A DNA stretch of 64,000 nucleotides from Bacillota bacterium (GCA_023412005.1 JAEYOE010000032.1:68534-132533); one strand, 5' to 3'. Shown: positions 15,183 to 23,934, counted from the stretch's first letter. Made by a program: numbers and translations. The notes: generated by a model not told the origin, from the letters alone.

Positions 15183-16906
15183 GAAAATTATTCAAATACA
15201 TGGGGCCTTACAAGTGGCCTGTCATATTGGTGGTGCTGCTGACGGCAGGCCAGTCAATCAGCCAGCTGTATCTGCCGGCATTGATGTCCGACATTGTTGA
15301 CAAAGGCGTGGTGGGCAAGGATATTGGTTTAATCATTCAAGCGGGCCTCATTATGCTCGTGTTTTCGCTGGTGGTAACCGTGTGCACCGTGCTGGCGCGG
15401 CTTTTCAGCTCGCAGGTGGCGGTTGGGGTTGCACGTGATCTGCGTGCCGATATATTTAAAACGGTGACGAATTACTCGATGAATGAGTTTGATAAAATCG
15501 GAACCTCGTCGCTGATCACACGTTCAACGAACGACGTGACGCAGATTATGAACGCGATGGTGATGATACTAAGCATGCTGTTGATGGCACCCATCATGTG
15601 CGTCGGCGGCATTATCATGGCTGTGAGAGAAGGCACCGGCCTGTCGTGGATCATTGTGGCGGCGATTGTGTTGATGTCGGTTTTGGTGTTGCTGGTGGCC
15701 AAAAACGTGCTTCCGCTTTTCAAATCGCTACAGAAGAAAATTGACAGGGTGAACCTGGTGCTGCGCGAAGGCTTAACGGGTATCCGCGTGATCCGTGCGT
15801 TCAACAAAACGAGCCACGAGCAGGAACGTTTTGACGAGGCAAACCTCGATTTGACGAACACGTCGATCAAGGTGTACCGCTGGATGGCGGCGGTATTCCC
15901 GGCGATTATGATGATATTAAACATTGCGACTGTAGCGGTGATGTGGTTTGGCGGTATCCGTGTTAACAGCGGTGAAGTACAGGTAGGCCAGCTGATGGCG
16001 TTTCAGCAGTATGTGATGCAGATCATGCTCTCTGTGATCATGGCGACGATGATGTTTGTGATGTTGCCCCGCGCTTCTGCCTCAGCCGACCGCATCAATG
16101 AGGTGCTTGGCATGAAAGCGTCTGTTAACGATAAGATGAGCACCGCACCGCAGACAGCGCTGAAGGGACATGTGGAATTTAAAAATGTAAGTTTCAGCTA
16201 TGAGGGCGCCACAGACCCGGTGCTGACGGACATAAGCTTTGTATCAAAACCCGGTCAGATCACCGCGATTATCGGCGGCACGGGCTCGGGCAAATCGACG
16301 ATGATTAAGCTGATACCCCGGTTTTACGATGTGACAGACGGCCATGTGCTGGTTAACGGCGTGGACGTGCGCGCCTATGCGCAGGCGGAGCTGAGAAAGA
16401 AAATCGGCTTTGTGCCGCAAAAAGCGAGCCTTATCAGCGGCACCATTGCGGACAATTTACGGTTCGGCAAGCCGGATGCGACGCAGCAGGAGATGGACGC
16501 GGCGCTCACGATTGCGCAGGCCGAAGAATTTGTATCCACGCTGGAAGGCGGCACGGAGGCGGCAGTCTCTCAGGACGGCACGAACTTCTCGGGCGGGCAG
16601 AAGCAGCGGCTGTCTATCGCGCGCGCGCTGATCAGAAAGCCCGAAATCTACATTTTTGATGACAGTTTTTCGGCGCTCGATTTCAAGACGGACGCAAAAT
16701 TAAGGCAGGCGCTCTCTTCGGAGATTAAGAATGCCAGTGTGCTGATTGTGGCACAGCGCGTGAGCACCGTGATGAACGCCGACAATATACTCGTGCTGGA
16801 TGAAGGCCGTCTGGTGGGTCAGGGCACGCATAAGCAACTGATGCAAAGCTGCAGCACATACCGCGAAATTGTGGAATCGCAGCTTTCCGTGGAGGAACTC
16901 GCATGA
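15179..16906 (+). CDS. Heterodimeric ABC exporter subunit with degenerate ATPase site
   Basis: 575 residues from ATG 15179 (GGGAAGGA ribosome binding site, ATGA overlap with tetR). Six transmembrane helices (residues about 15-300) precede a nucleotide-binding domain: Walker A GGTGSGKST near 366, signature NFSGGQKQR near 470, Walker B IYIFDDSFSALD near 490. The residue after the Walker B Asp is Asp instead of the catalytic Glu, while the signature is consensus. This is the pattern of the degenerate-site half of BmrCD/TM287-type heterodimeric multidrug exporters. The partner is the next gene (ATGA overlap). Confidence 0.9.
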   Translation: MRKLFKYMGPYKWPVILVVLLTAGQSISQLYLPALMSDIVDKGVVGKDIGLIIQAGLIMLVFSLVVTVCTVLARLFSSQVAVGVARDLRADIFKTVTNYSMNEFDKIGTSSLITRSTNDVTQIMNAMVMILSMLLMAPIMCVGGIIMAVREGTGLSWIIVAAIVLMSVLVLLVAKNVLPLFKSLQKKIDRVNLVLREGLTGIRVIRAFNKTSHEQERFDEANLDLTNTSIKVYRWMAAVFPAIMMILNIATVAVMWFGGIRVNSGEVQVGQLMAFQQYVMQIMLSVIMATMMFVMLPRASASADRINEVLGMKASVNDKMSTAPQTALKGHVEFKNVSFSYEGATDPVLTDISFVSKPGQITAIIGGTGSGKSTMIKLIPRFYDVTDGHVLVNGVDVRAYAQAELRKKIGFVPQKASLISGTIADNLRFGKPDATQQEMDAALTIAQAEEFVSTLEGGTEAAVSQDGTNFSGGQKQRLSIARALIRKPEIYIFDDSFSALDFKTDAKLRQALSSEIKNASVLIVAQRVSTVMNADNILVLDEGRLVGQGTHKQLMQSCSTYREIVESQLSVEELA

Positions 16907-18933
16907 GCAACGATAATCAAAACACCATAAAACAGGGCAAAGGCCCCGGCCGCGGACGCGGCCCGATGGGCGGCGGCCCAATGGGGCACATGCCCATGGA
17001 AAAAGCCAAAAATTTTAAGGCGGGCTTTGGCCGCCTGATGAAGTACCTCACACGGCATAAAGCGGCGCTCGCCATCGTGATTGTGATGTCGGTGCTCGCA
17101 ACGGTATTCTCAATATTCGGCCCCAAGGTGCTCGGCGAAGCGACCACAGAACTGTTTAAGCCGGTGACGGCGCAAAGCATGGTTAAATCGCAAATTAAAG
17201 AATCGGTGCCAGACGACATCAAAGCGCAGCTCGAAAATAATACGATAACCTATGAGCAGGTTATCGCTGCGGCGAAGAATTCGCCTGATAAGGAAGTGGC
17301 CGCTAAAGCGATGCAGGCGGAACAGATGCTTAAGTCGGTAAATGAATTAAAGATCGACTTCGGCAAAGTGGGCGGCATTATATTAACGGTGCTCGCACTT
17401 TATCTGCTCAGCTCGCTGTTCAGCTTTGTGCTGCAGTTTGTGATGGCGAAAACCTCGCAGACGATTGTGTACGACATGCGCGACGAGCTGAATAAAAAGC
17501 TCGCAAAGCTGCCGCTCAAATATTTCGACGGACGCACGCACGGCGAGATACTCTCGCGTGTGACCAACGACATCGATACAGTATCCACCTCGCTGCAGCA
17601 GGGGCTCACGCAGGTGATATCGGCGGTGACAACGCTGATCGGTATCATCATCATGATGTTCACGATATCGTGGCTCATCACACTCGTGTCGCTCGTGATA
17701 CTGCCGATGAGCTTTTTCGTCACCAAGTCTGTTATCAAACGCTCACAGAAGTATTTTAAAAAGCAGCAGGCGGAGATCGGGCATATCAACGGGCATGTGG
17801 AAGAGATGTATGCGGCGCACACCGTTGTGAAGGCGTTCGGCAAGGAGGAGGAAAGCGAAGAGAAGTTTAACGGCATCAACGAGCGCCTGTATGACGTGGC
17901 GTGGCGGGCGCAGTTTCTCTCAGGCATCATGATGCCGCTGATGAATTTTTTGAGCAACATTTCGTATGTGTTTGTCTGTGTGATTGGCGGCGTGCTCGTG
18001 ATCAACGGGCAGATATCAATCGGCGATGTGCAGGCGTTCATACAGTATTCGCGCCAGTTTACGCAGCCGATTATGCAGGTGGCGCAGATTGCGAACGTGA
18101 TGCAATCCACCGTGGCGGCGGCAGAGCGCGTGTTTGAGGTGCTCGACGAGCCCGAAATGACACCCGATGTGCAGCTCACTGCCGTGCCCATGGCGCGCGG
18201 TGCTGTGGATTTTGAGCATGTCAGCTTTGGCTATAACCCGGACAAAACGGTGATTAAAGACATGAACCTGAAGGTGAACCCCGGCGACGTGGTGGCGATT
18301 GTGGGACCCACGGGCGCGGGCAAAACCACGCTGGTGAACCTGCTGATGCGCTTTTATGAGGTGGATGAGGGGTGCATTCGTGTGGACGGTGTGGATATCA
18401 GCACGATGCCGCGCGAAACCTTACGGCAGCGTTTTGGCATGGTGCTGCAGGACACATGGCTGTTCGGCGGTACAATTCGCGACAACATCGCTTACGGGCG
18501 TGCGGGCGCAACGGAAGAGGAGATTATGAAGGCGGCGAAAATGGCGCATGCCGATCACTTTATCCGCACGCTGCCGGACGGCTACGACACGGTGCTGAAC
18601 GAGGAAGCAAGCAACATATCGTCGGGGCAGAGGCAGCTCATTACCATCGCGCGGGCCCTGCTGGCTGACCCGGCGGTGCTGATACTCGATGAAGCGACGA
18701 GCAATGTGGATACGCGCACCGAGGCGTACATTCAAAACGCGATGATCGCGCTGATGAAGGGCCGCACAAATTTCGTGATTGCGCATCGTCTATCGACGAT
18801 TCGCAACGCGTCGACGATACTCGTGATGAACGAGGGGCAGATTATTGAGCAGGGCACGCACAAGCAGCTGATGGACAAAAACGGCTTTTACGCCGATTTG
18901 TACAACAGCCAGTTCACGGGCGCAACCGCTTAA
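16903..18933 (+). CDS. Heterodimeric ABC exporter subunit with catalytic Walker B Glu
   Basis: 676 residues. An unusual glycine/proline/methionine-rich cytoplasmic N-terminus (GRGRGPMGGGPMGHMPM) precedes helix 1. About 100 extra residues between helices 1 and 2 form an extracytoplasmic domain, as in TM288-like subunits. Walker A is GPTGAGKTT near 468. The signature is NISSGQRQL (non-consensus). Walker B is VLILDEATSNVD with catalytic Glu. Together with the previous subunit this gives one consensus and one degenerate ATP site. It is the last gene of the tetR operon; a terminator follows 15 bases after the stop. Confidence 0.92.
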   Translation: MSNDNQNTIKQGKGPGRGRGPMGGGPMGHMPMEKAKNFKAGFGRLMKYLTRHKAALAIVIVMSVLATVFSIFGPKVLGEATTELFKPVTAQSMVKSQIKESVPDDIKAQLENNTITYEQVIAAAKNSPDKEVAAKAMQAEQMLKSVNELKIDFGKVGGIILTVLALYLLSSLFSFVLQFVMAKTSQTIVYDMRDELNKKLAKLPLKYFDGRTHGEILSRVTNDIDTVSTSLQQGLTQVISAVTTLIGIIIMMFTISWLITLVSLVILPMSFFVTKSVIKRSQKYFKKQQAEIGHINGHVEEMYAAHTVVKAFGKEEESEEKFNGINERLYDVAWRAQFLSGIMMPLMNFLSNISYVFVCVIGGVLVINGQISIGDVQAFIQYSRQFTQPIMQVAQIANVMQSTVAAAERVFEVLDEPEMTPDVQLTAVPMARGAVDFEHVSFGYNPDKTVIKDMNLKVNPGDVVAIVGPTGAGKTTLVNLLMRFYEVDEGCIRVDGVDISTMPRETLRQRFGMVLQDTWLFGGTIRDNIAYGRAGATEEEIMKAAKMAHADHFIRTLPDGYDTVLNEEASNISSGQRQLITIARALLADPAVLILDEATSNVDTRTEAYIQNAMIALMKGRTNFVIAHRLSTIRNASTILVMNEGQIIEQGTHKQLMDKNGFYADLYNSQFTGATA

Positions 18934-18947
18934 CACACGGCATTATA

Positions 18948-18979
18948 AAAGCCGTATTCGGGATTCCGGATACGGCTTT
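18948..18979 (+). terminator. Intrinsic terminator of the exporter operon
   Basis: AAAGCCGTATTC ... GGATACGGCTTT stem just after the last exporter gene, with a short T-rich tail. Confidence 0.75.
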
Positions 18980-18994
18980 ATTCGTATGTAAAAA

Positions 18995-19108
18995 GGCCTT
19001 CCCCTAAGGGGAAGGTGGCGCGAAGCGCCGGATGAGGGGAGTCCTTGCAGTTTTGATCAACACCTCATCAGTCGCCTGTCGGCGACAGCTTCTCCTCAAG
19101 GAGAAGCC
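18995..19108. repeat. Dispersed palindromic repeat, arms in the opposite arrangement
   Basis: 114 bases. The left arm has hairpins GGCCTTCCCC-TA-AGGGGAAGG and GGCGC-GAAG-GCGCC, then GATGAGG. The right arm begins CCTCATCAGTCGCC, then TGTCGGCGACA and CTTCTCC-TCAA-GGAGAAGCC. The order end/GC-hairpin/pyrimidine-hairpin within an arm matches the elements at 10216 and 10441, but here the CCTC ends face inwards and the hairpins outwards. Confidence 0.7.
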
Positions 19109-19159
19109 AAAACTTGTAGTAACGGTCGGATATGGCCTTGTCCATTGAGGAGTGTATTT

Positions 19160-20140
19160 TTATCGCGGCTGAGCCTGCATCAGCCGCTCCAGATGATCAA
19201 GATAGTCTTTCTCCATCAGCGCAAAGCCCTTGTTCGGGAAGCTGTCAATCTGCACCTTGGCCTTTTGCAGCAGCTCGGCGGCCACGCTCTTGTTGCCGAT
19301 AACAAAAAACTGATAAGCTGCATGCGTGCGGGTGCACATCGGCAGCGGCGCTTCGAGATACTTCTTCATTTTGCGCTGCGCATACAGCGTTCTTGCTTTG
19401 TCATAATCCGGCCTGTGAACGATGTAATAATAAAGATAATCCAGCTGAACCGAGTGCTTGAAATACGGCGTGAGCTCATTTAAATCGAGCTTGCTGTATT
19501 TTTCAAAGCACGCGTCAATAAGGCCGCTGTCATAAAGACGCGCCGCATCCCACAGCAGCAGATTGGCCACGAAATGATTGCGCAGGTCTGCATTTTCGGG
19601 AAGCGCAAACAACTGCTCATCAAAGTCGCGGAACCGTTTGCCGTTCATCATCTCATTGTTGGCCTGCATGATCACGTAAAACCCATGCCGGGCCTCGGGC
19701 GACTGCAGCGCTTTGATAACGTTCATGCCGTCGTTCGGTACTTGAATGGTCATCGGCACCAGGTTCATCAGCCCCGTGAGGGCGCTGGCTGCAATGCCCC
19801 CGATCAGCACGTAGCTAAAGCCGCCTGTCAGCAAGGCGATGCATACAAGTATCGCGACGGTCAGCAGATTAAAGAATCCGCCGCCGAGGTTGTACAGTAC
19901 AAATCGAAAATCCGCTTCGTTCTCGGGAGGCCCCATTAAACTCTGGCCGAGCATAAACTTATTTCCCGATTTTTTGAACCTCAGACAGCCGTTCTCTTTG
20001 TACCAGACAAACGAAAACAGCCGAAACGAGCTGAAACGCGAACCCGTGATCAGCCCGAAAACCAGATGCCCAAGCTCATGAATCGGTATACTGATGATAT
20101 AAAAAATGATATAAGCGATAAAAAAGACGAGCGATTCCAC
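19160..20140 (-). CDS. M50-family (site-2 protease-like) membrane metallopeptidase
   Basis: 326 residues from GTG 20140, six bases after GGGAG. Helix 1 contains the zinc motif HELGH (His21, Glu22, His25). The second metal ligand is in VPNDGMN (Asp137-Gly138). Hydrophobic segments lie at about 85-130. The C-terminal half (about 150-326) is soluble and helical, with recurring Leu/Tyr/Ala pairs that may be TPR-like. Such proteins cleave within membranes, but in Clostridia many process peptides of unknown identity. It stands alone; the terminator is unclear and a repeat lies just downstream. Confidence 0.75.
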   Translation of the reverse strand: MESLVFFIAYIIFYIISIPIHELGHLVFGLITGSRFSSFRLFSFVWYKENGCLRFKKSGNKFMLGQSLMGPPENEADFRFVLYNLGGGFFNLLTVAILVCIALLTGGFSYVLIGGIAASALTGLMNLVPMTIQVPNDGMNVIKALQSPEARHGFYVIMQANNEMMNGKRFRDFDEQLFALPENADLRNHFVANLLLWDAARLYDSGLIDACFEKYSKLDLNELTPYFKHSVQLDYLYYYIVHRPDYDKARTLYAQRKMKKYLEAPLPMCTRTHAAYQFFVIGNKSVAAELLQKAKVQIDSFPNKGFALMEKDYLDHLERLMQAQPR

Positions 20141-20285
20141 ACGGCGCTCCCTTCACAGCTATGTCGATGTAAATTTAATTTTAGAAATAAATGACGAAAA
20201 AAGCAACTTTTATTTTTTCGAACCTTTCACTCATGCAATAACCGCTGCGGCCATGAAAAGCCTGTGCAAAGCCTTGAACAGCCCG

Positions 20286-20315
20286 TTGACTTAAGTCAAT
20301 CCGCCTTGCTATCAT
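20286..20315 (+). promoter_or_regulatory. Promoter with a palindromic -35 box upstream of the PHP gene
   Basis: TTGACTTAAGTCAA (20286-20299) is a perfect 14-bp palindrome that includes the -35 hexamer. TATCAT (20310-20315) follows after an 18-base spacer. The TTGAC-N4-GTCAA shape resembles Crp/Fnr-family sites, which I infer only from symmetry. Confidence 0.5.
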
Positions 20316-20399
20316 AGCAGTTGTAAACATTGTGTGAAAACGGCGTTTTGTTTATATTTTAGACCCAACTTTTTAGTATGATAATACCGAGGAAAAACG

Positions 20400-21089
20400 A
20401 TGAAGCTTTATCAGTTTGAAACGCATTGCCATACGGCCGAAACAAGCCCGTGCGGTTTTCTAACAGCCGCTCAGGCAGTGGACGGCACCAAGGCGGCGGG
20501 CTATAAAGGCACGTTCATCACCGACCACTTTTATTCGCGCTTTTTTGAAAGGCCGGATATACAAGCCCTTTCGTGGCATGAAAAGGTGCAGCGCTATTTG
20601 GCGGGTTACCGCGCAGCGAAAAAACGCGGCAGTCAGGTGGGGCTTAAGGTGCTATTGGGGCTTGAGGTGCAGCCGGAGGGTTCGCCGTACGAGTTTTTAA
20701 TCTACGGGCCGGATGAAGCATTTTTGCTCGAGGCGGGGCCGTTCTACCAGCTGCCGATTGAGCAAATTTACAGCCTCATGCATGAAAACGGGTTCCTCGT
20801 GTTTCAAGCGCATCCTTTCCGGTTTGGCCTGTCGCCGGAGAACCCGGCGTTCTACGACGGCATTGAGATCGTCAACACGCAGGTGAGAAACAAGAGCCGC
20901 AATCGGCTTTCGCTCAAGTTCGCCCGCGAGAATGATGTGATGGTGATCGCCGGAGGCGACGTGCACATGAGCGAAGACATAGGCAAGAGCGGCATTATGC
21001 TGCCCGGTGATGTGAAGGATATATCGTCGTTTATCAACTATTATAAGCAAGTCAGGACGCCGGAGCTGATTGTGACCTGTGAGGCCTGA
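20400..21089 (+). CDS. PHP-domain metal-dependent phosphoesterase
   Basis: 229 residues. PHP motifs are visible: HCH (His9, His11) in FETHCHTAETSPCG, TDH at 41-43, QAHPFR near 140, and GGDVHMSEDIG in the last motif. These coordinate two or three metal ions. Family members include histidinol phosphatases and oligonucleotide or nucleotide phosphoesterases. The actual substrate is unknown. It has a GAGGAAAAACG ribosome binding site and is followed after about 30 bases by a zinc-ribbon membrane protein gene. Confidence 0.82.
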   Translation: MKLYQFETHCHTAETSPCGFLTAAQAVDGTKAAGYKGTFITDHFYSRFFERPDIQALSWHEKVQRYLAGYRAAKKRGSQVGLKVLLGLEVQPEGSPYEFLIYGPDEAFLLEAGPFYQLPIEQIYSLMHENGFLVFQAHPFRFGLSPENPAFYDGIEIVNTQVRNKSRNRLSLKFARENDVMVIAGGDVHMSEDIGKSGIMLPGDVKDISSFINYYKQVRTPELIVTCEA

Positions 21090-21117
21090 CGTATGACGGA
21101 AAAGAAGGTGATGCTTC

Positions 21118-21492
21118 ATGTTTAACAGAATGTTTATCGGACGCAACGGCCCCGATCAGCTTTCCTTTGGGCTGATTATATTCTCCCTGGTTTTAAGCTT
21201 TGTGCCGTGGGTGTATATGTTTGCCATTACGCTGGCAATTACCGGGGTTGCGATTTTCCGCATGTTTTCCCGCAATATTGCGCAGCGTCAAAAAGAGAAT
21301 TTATTATTCATGAATGTGGTTAATAAAATCAAATCGTGGTATTATAGGAATAAAGCAAAAGGCCAGCAGCGAAAGCTGTACAAAATTTTTATATGCCCCA
21401 AATGTTCGCAAAAGCTGCGGGTGCCCAGAGGCAAAGGCAAGGTATCCATCAAGTGCTCAAAATGCGGGCATAAAATGATCAGAAACACATAA
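21118..21492 (+). CDS. Small membrane protein with C-terminal zinc ribbon
   Basis: 124 residues. Two hydrophobic stretches (about 16-48, LSFGLIIFSLVLSFVPWVYM onward) form a membrane hairpin. A basic linker follows, then a CxxC...CxxC zinc ribbon near the C-terminus: CPKC at about 96-99 and CSKC at about 114-117. A similar tail occurs in many uncharacterised Clostridia proteins. Function is not recognised. Ribosome binding site AAGGTGATGCTTC. Confidence 0.7.
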   Translation: MFNRMFIGRNGPDQLSFGLIIFSLVLSFVPWVYMFAITLAITGVAIFRMFSRNIAQRQKENLLFMNVVNKIKSWYYRNKAKGQQRKLYKIFICPKCSQKLRVPRGKGKVSIKCSKCGHKMIRNT

Positions 21493-21517
21493 GCAAAAAA
21501 ACTAAAGAGGTATTATC

Positions 21518-21721
21518 ATGGCACAAATTACAAAAGATATGACCATTGCCCAGTTGCTCACGCTTGATCCCGGATGCGCCAAGGTGCTGATGGAAGCCGG
21601 TATGCACTGCATTGGCTGCCCCGCTTCGGCAGGAGAGAGCCTTGAGGAAGCCGGTGCGGTTCACGGCCTTGATGTGGACGAACTGCTTGCCAATCTGAAC
21701 GATTATTTTCAAAATAAATAA
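21518..21721 (+). CDS. DUF1858 (hybrid-cluster-associated) domain protein
   Basis: 67 residues. The pattern ITKDMTIAQLLTLDPGCAKV followed by GMHCIGCPASAGESLEEA is the DUF1858 signature (TIxELL ... C-x-GC). It is found alone or fused to redox enzymes and to ScdA-like di-iron proteins in anaerobes. The CIGC pair may bind metal or take part in thiol chemistry. A good AAAGAGG Shine-Dalgarno precedes it. Rubredoxin starts 15 bases later, supporting a shared redox role. Confidence 0.85.
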   Translation: MAQITKDMTIAQLLTLDPGCAKVLMEAGMHCIGCPASAGESLEEAGAVHGLDVDELLANLNDYFQNK

Positions 21722-21735
21722 GTGAGGAGATGCGA

Positions 21736-21894
21736 ATGAAAAAATACGAATGTACTGTTTGCGGTTATGTTTACGATCCCGAAGTCGGTGACCCGGATAA
21801 CGGCATTGCCCCCGGCACAGCTTTTGAAGACATCCCCGACGATTGGGTCTGCCCCCTTTGCGGCGCGTCTAAAGGCATGTTTGAAGAATCCTGA
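21736..21894 (+). CDS. Rubredoxin
   Basis: 52 residues. The single-iron FeS4 site is complete: Cys6 and Cys9 in CTVCGYVYD, Cys39 and Cys42 in CPLCGASK, with the conserved DPDNGIAPGTAFEDIPDDW between. It is a small one-electron carrier used in anaerobes for oxygen and peroxide detoxification and other reductive steps. The ribosome binding site GTGAGGAGATGCGA precedes the ATG. It is co-directional with the DUF1858 gene 15 bases upstream, so the two are probably co-transcribed. Confidence 0.95.
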   Translation: MKKYECTVCGYVYDPEVGDPDNGIAPGTAFEDIPDDWVCPLCGASKGMFEES

Positions 21895-21923
21895 CAACCG
21901 ATGATATCGTTAAGTAACCACAC

Positions 21924-21949
21924 AGAGCCCGCCATAATGGTCGGGCTCT
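21924..21949 (+). terminator. Probable terminator after rubredoxin
   Basis: AGAGCCCG-CCATAATGGT-CGGGCTCT hairpin with an inner CCAT/ATGG pairing. The following T-tract is short, so efficiency is uncertain. Confidence 0.55.
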
Positions 21950-22012
21950 TAAAATTGCTTAAAATGGCCTCGAACGTGTCTGTGTTGTGAAAGTGCAGTA
22001 TACCGAAAATAA

Positions 22013-22504
22013 TCAGGCAGTGGTATTTTCGCGAATTTTGCTCAGTATGTTTTGAATCAGGAAGTTCAAGAATTGGATAGGCTTCTCGTACGTATCGATC
22101 TTGCTCATATTGTATTCGGCCTTGTAAACACCATTACCCGTAAGCAAAAAAACGAAAGCAAGATCGCCGTCTGGCAAATCAAATTGACTGGTTTTTTTAA
22201 GATATTTCAAAGCCTGGCCCGCGCTGTAGAGGAATGATCCGCCTGCTTGTCTGACGGATTCATGTTTTTGGCCAATACCTAGCAGACCGCCGCCTGTGCT
22301 GTCATACAAGCTGACTGTGCCGTCAAAAAAACAGACAAGAGATATAATTTTTTCTTTACTGATCGGCATATCCACAACGGCGGTATAGACTTGTTCGTTG
22401 TTTTCGAGTGACAGTCCAATATCGGATGGCATTGTCGCAAATGCTTGATTTCTCAAGCCCAGATAAGCGATGTCATGACTTGTTGCTTTGGATTTTCCAA
22501 ACAT
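22013..22504 (-). CDS. Conserved-looking hypothetical protein
   Basis: 163 residues, soluble, no signal peptide or membrane helix. It reads as a compact alpha/beta domain with a central VVDMPISKEKIISLVCFFDG and SLYDSTGGGLLGIGQKHESV, then DLAFVFLLTGNGVYKAEY. I do not recognise the family. The start has GAGGA nine bases upstream. It is convergent with the rubredoxin transcript, and its 5' end faces the GntR operon promoter about 130 bases away. Nothing in the neighbours points to its job. Confidence 0.6.
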   Translation of the reverse strand: MFGKSKATSHDIAYLGLRNQAFATMPSDIGLSLENNEQVYTAVVDMPISKEKIISLVCFFDGTVSLYDSTGGGLLGIGQKHESVRQAGGSFLYSAGQALKYLKKTSQFDLPDGDLAFVFLLTGNGVYKAEYNMSKIDTYEKPIQFLNFLIQNILSKIRENTTA

Positions 22505-22640
22505 ATCGATAAATCCTCTTTATTTACAATGATTACATACATCCATATTAAAGCACAAAATACAAAGTGCATCAATGATTGAGTTTTACTGGTTTGTAAA
22601 GCGAAAATTTTTATTTGACAAATGCATAAATTAGCGCCAT

Positions 22641-22665
22641 ACTGTATATAACGTATATATACAGT
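22641..22665 (+). promoter_or_regulatory. Probable GntR/YtrA-type operator
   Basis: Inverted repeat ACTGTATATA (22641-22650), 5-base spacer, TATATACAGT (22656-22665). It lies about 30 bases upstream of the gntR start and is suited to a dimeric YtrA-subfamily repressor. Confidence 0.7.
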
Positions 22666-22695
22666 AGATTAAGCGCGGTCAGGGGGAAATGCCGG

Positions 22696-23070
22696 TTGGA
22701 TATCATCATCAGCAACGCGAGCGACAAACCGATTTATGAGCAGATTACGTCTCAGATTAAGAATCTGATACTGAACGGCACGCTGAAAGAAGGCGATTTG
22801 TTGCCGTCTATGCGGCTGCTCGCCAAGGAATTGCGCATCAGCGTGATCACAACAAAACGTGCGTATGAAGACCTCGAACGTGACGGCTTCATAGAAACCG
22901 TGATGGGCAAGGGCAGTTATGTGGCGGGACGCAATATTGAACTGATCAGAGAAGAACAGCTTCGCATGGCGGAAGGGCATCTGCAAAAGGCTGTGGAGAT
23001 TGCCAAAAGCAGCGGCATCGCGATGGAGGAACTGTCTGACATATTAGCACTTTTGTATAAGGAGGAATAG
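22696..23070 (+). CDS. GntR family (YtrA subfamily) regulator
   Basis: 124 residues from TTG 22696 after a CAGGGGGA motif. A wHTH occupies residues about 10-75 (PIYEQITSQIKNLILNGTLK; LPSMRLLAKELRISVITTKR; RDGFIETVMGKGSYV). The short C-terminal helical tail has no ligand domain, which defines the YtrA type. It heads an operon with an ABC ATPase and permease, as YtrA regulators usually do, and a perfect dyad over its promoter suggests autoregulation. The ABC ATPase begins four bases after its stop. Confidence 0.88.
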   Translation: MDIIISNASDKPIYEQITSQIKNLILNGTLKEGDLLPSMRLLAKELRISVITTKRAYEDLERDGFIETVMGKGSYVAGRNIELIREEQLRMAEGHLQKAVEIAKSSGIAMEELSDILALLYKEE

Positions 23071-23073
23071 GCG

Positions 23074-23934
23074 TTGGAAAATGTACTGGAAGTCAGCGGA
23101 CTAACGAAGGATTACGGAAGCTTTGCGCTGAAAAATGTGAGCTTTAAGCTGCCCAAGGGCTGCATTATGGGGTTTATCGGCGAGAACGGAGCGGGTAAAA
23201 CCACCACGCTCAAGCTGATATTAAACATGATAAAAAAGGACAGCGGCGATGTTCGGCTGCTGGGTATGGATCATGTGGCGCAGGAGCAGCAAATAAAGCA
23301 GCAGCTCGGTGTGGTGCTGGATAACTGCCATTTTCACGAGAGCTTGAAGCCGGGCGATATCTCTTCAGTGATGCGCCATATCTACACCGGCTGGGACGAC
23401 GTGCTATACCGATCTTACTTAAAGCGCTTCGCAGTGCCCGAAAAGAATACGGTTAAGCAGATGTCGAAGGGCATGAAGACGAAGCTGTCGCTGTCGGTGG
23501 CGCTCGCGCACAGGCCGCGCGTGCTGCTGCTCGACGAAGCGACGAGCGGGCTTGATCCCGTGGTGCGCAGTGAGATACTCGATATCTTTCTCGACATCAT
23601 ACAAGACGAGGAACGGTCGATATTTTTATCGACGCACATCATCAGCGATCTGGAGAAGGTGGCCGATTATGTGACGCTGATTAAAGATGGACAGTTGGTC
23701 TTCTCGCAGTCTGCCGACGATTTGAAATATGGCTACGGCATATTGAAGTGCGGCCAGAACGATTTTGCGCGCATTGACCGCAGCGATATTGAGGGGCAGC
23801 GGCGCGGCCAGTTTGGGCATGAGGTGCTGGTGAAAAACCCGGATATCGTGAGAACAAAATACCCGGGGTTCATGGTAGACCCGGCACATATTGAAGACAT
23901 TATGCTGTTTTATGTGAGGAGTGATGCATCATGA
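23074..23934 (+). CDS. ABC transporter ATP-binding protein
   Basis: 286 residues from TTG 23074, set by an ideal AAGGAGG. Walker A GENGAGKTTT near residue 38, an unusual signature KQMSKGMKTKL in place of LSGGQ, Walker B VLLLDEATSGLD and the H-loop STHIISDLEKVADYV are visible. A C-terminal extension of about 80 residues follows the NBD. This matches ATPases of the YtrB/BcrA-like ABC-2 exporters of GntR-YtrA operons, often induced by cell-envelope stress. It overlaps the permease gene by four bases. Confidence 0.9.
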   Translation: MENVLEVSGLTKDYGSFALKNVSFKLPKGCIMGFIGENGAGKTTTLKLILNMIKKDSGDVRLLGMDHVAQEQQIKQQLGVVLDNCHFHESLKPGDISSVMRHIYTGWDDVLYRSYLKRFAVPEKNTVKQMSKGMKTKLSLSVALAHRPRVLLLDEATSGLDPVVRSEILDIFLDIIQDEERSIFLSTHIISDLEKVADYVTLIKDGQLVFSQSADDLKYGYGILKCGQNDFARIDRSDIEGQRRGQFGHEVLVKNPDIVRTKYPGFMVDPAHIEDIMLFYVRSDAS

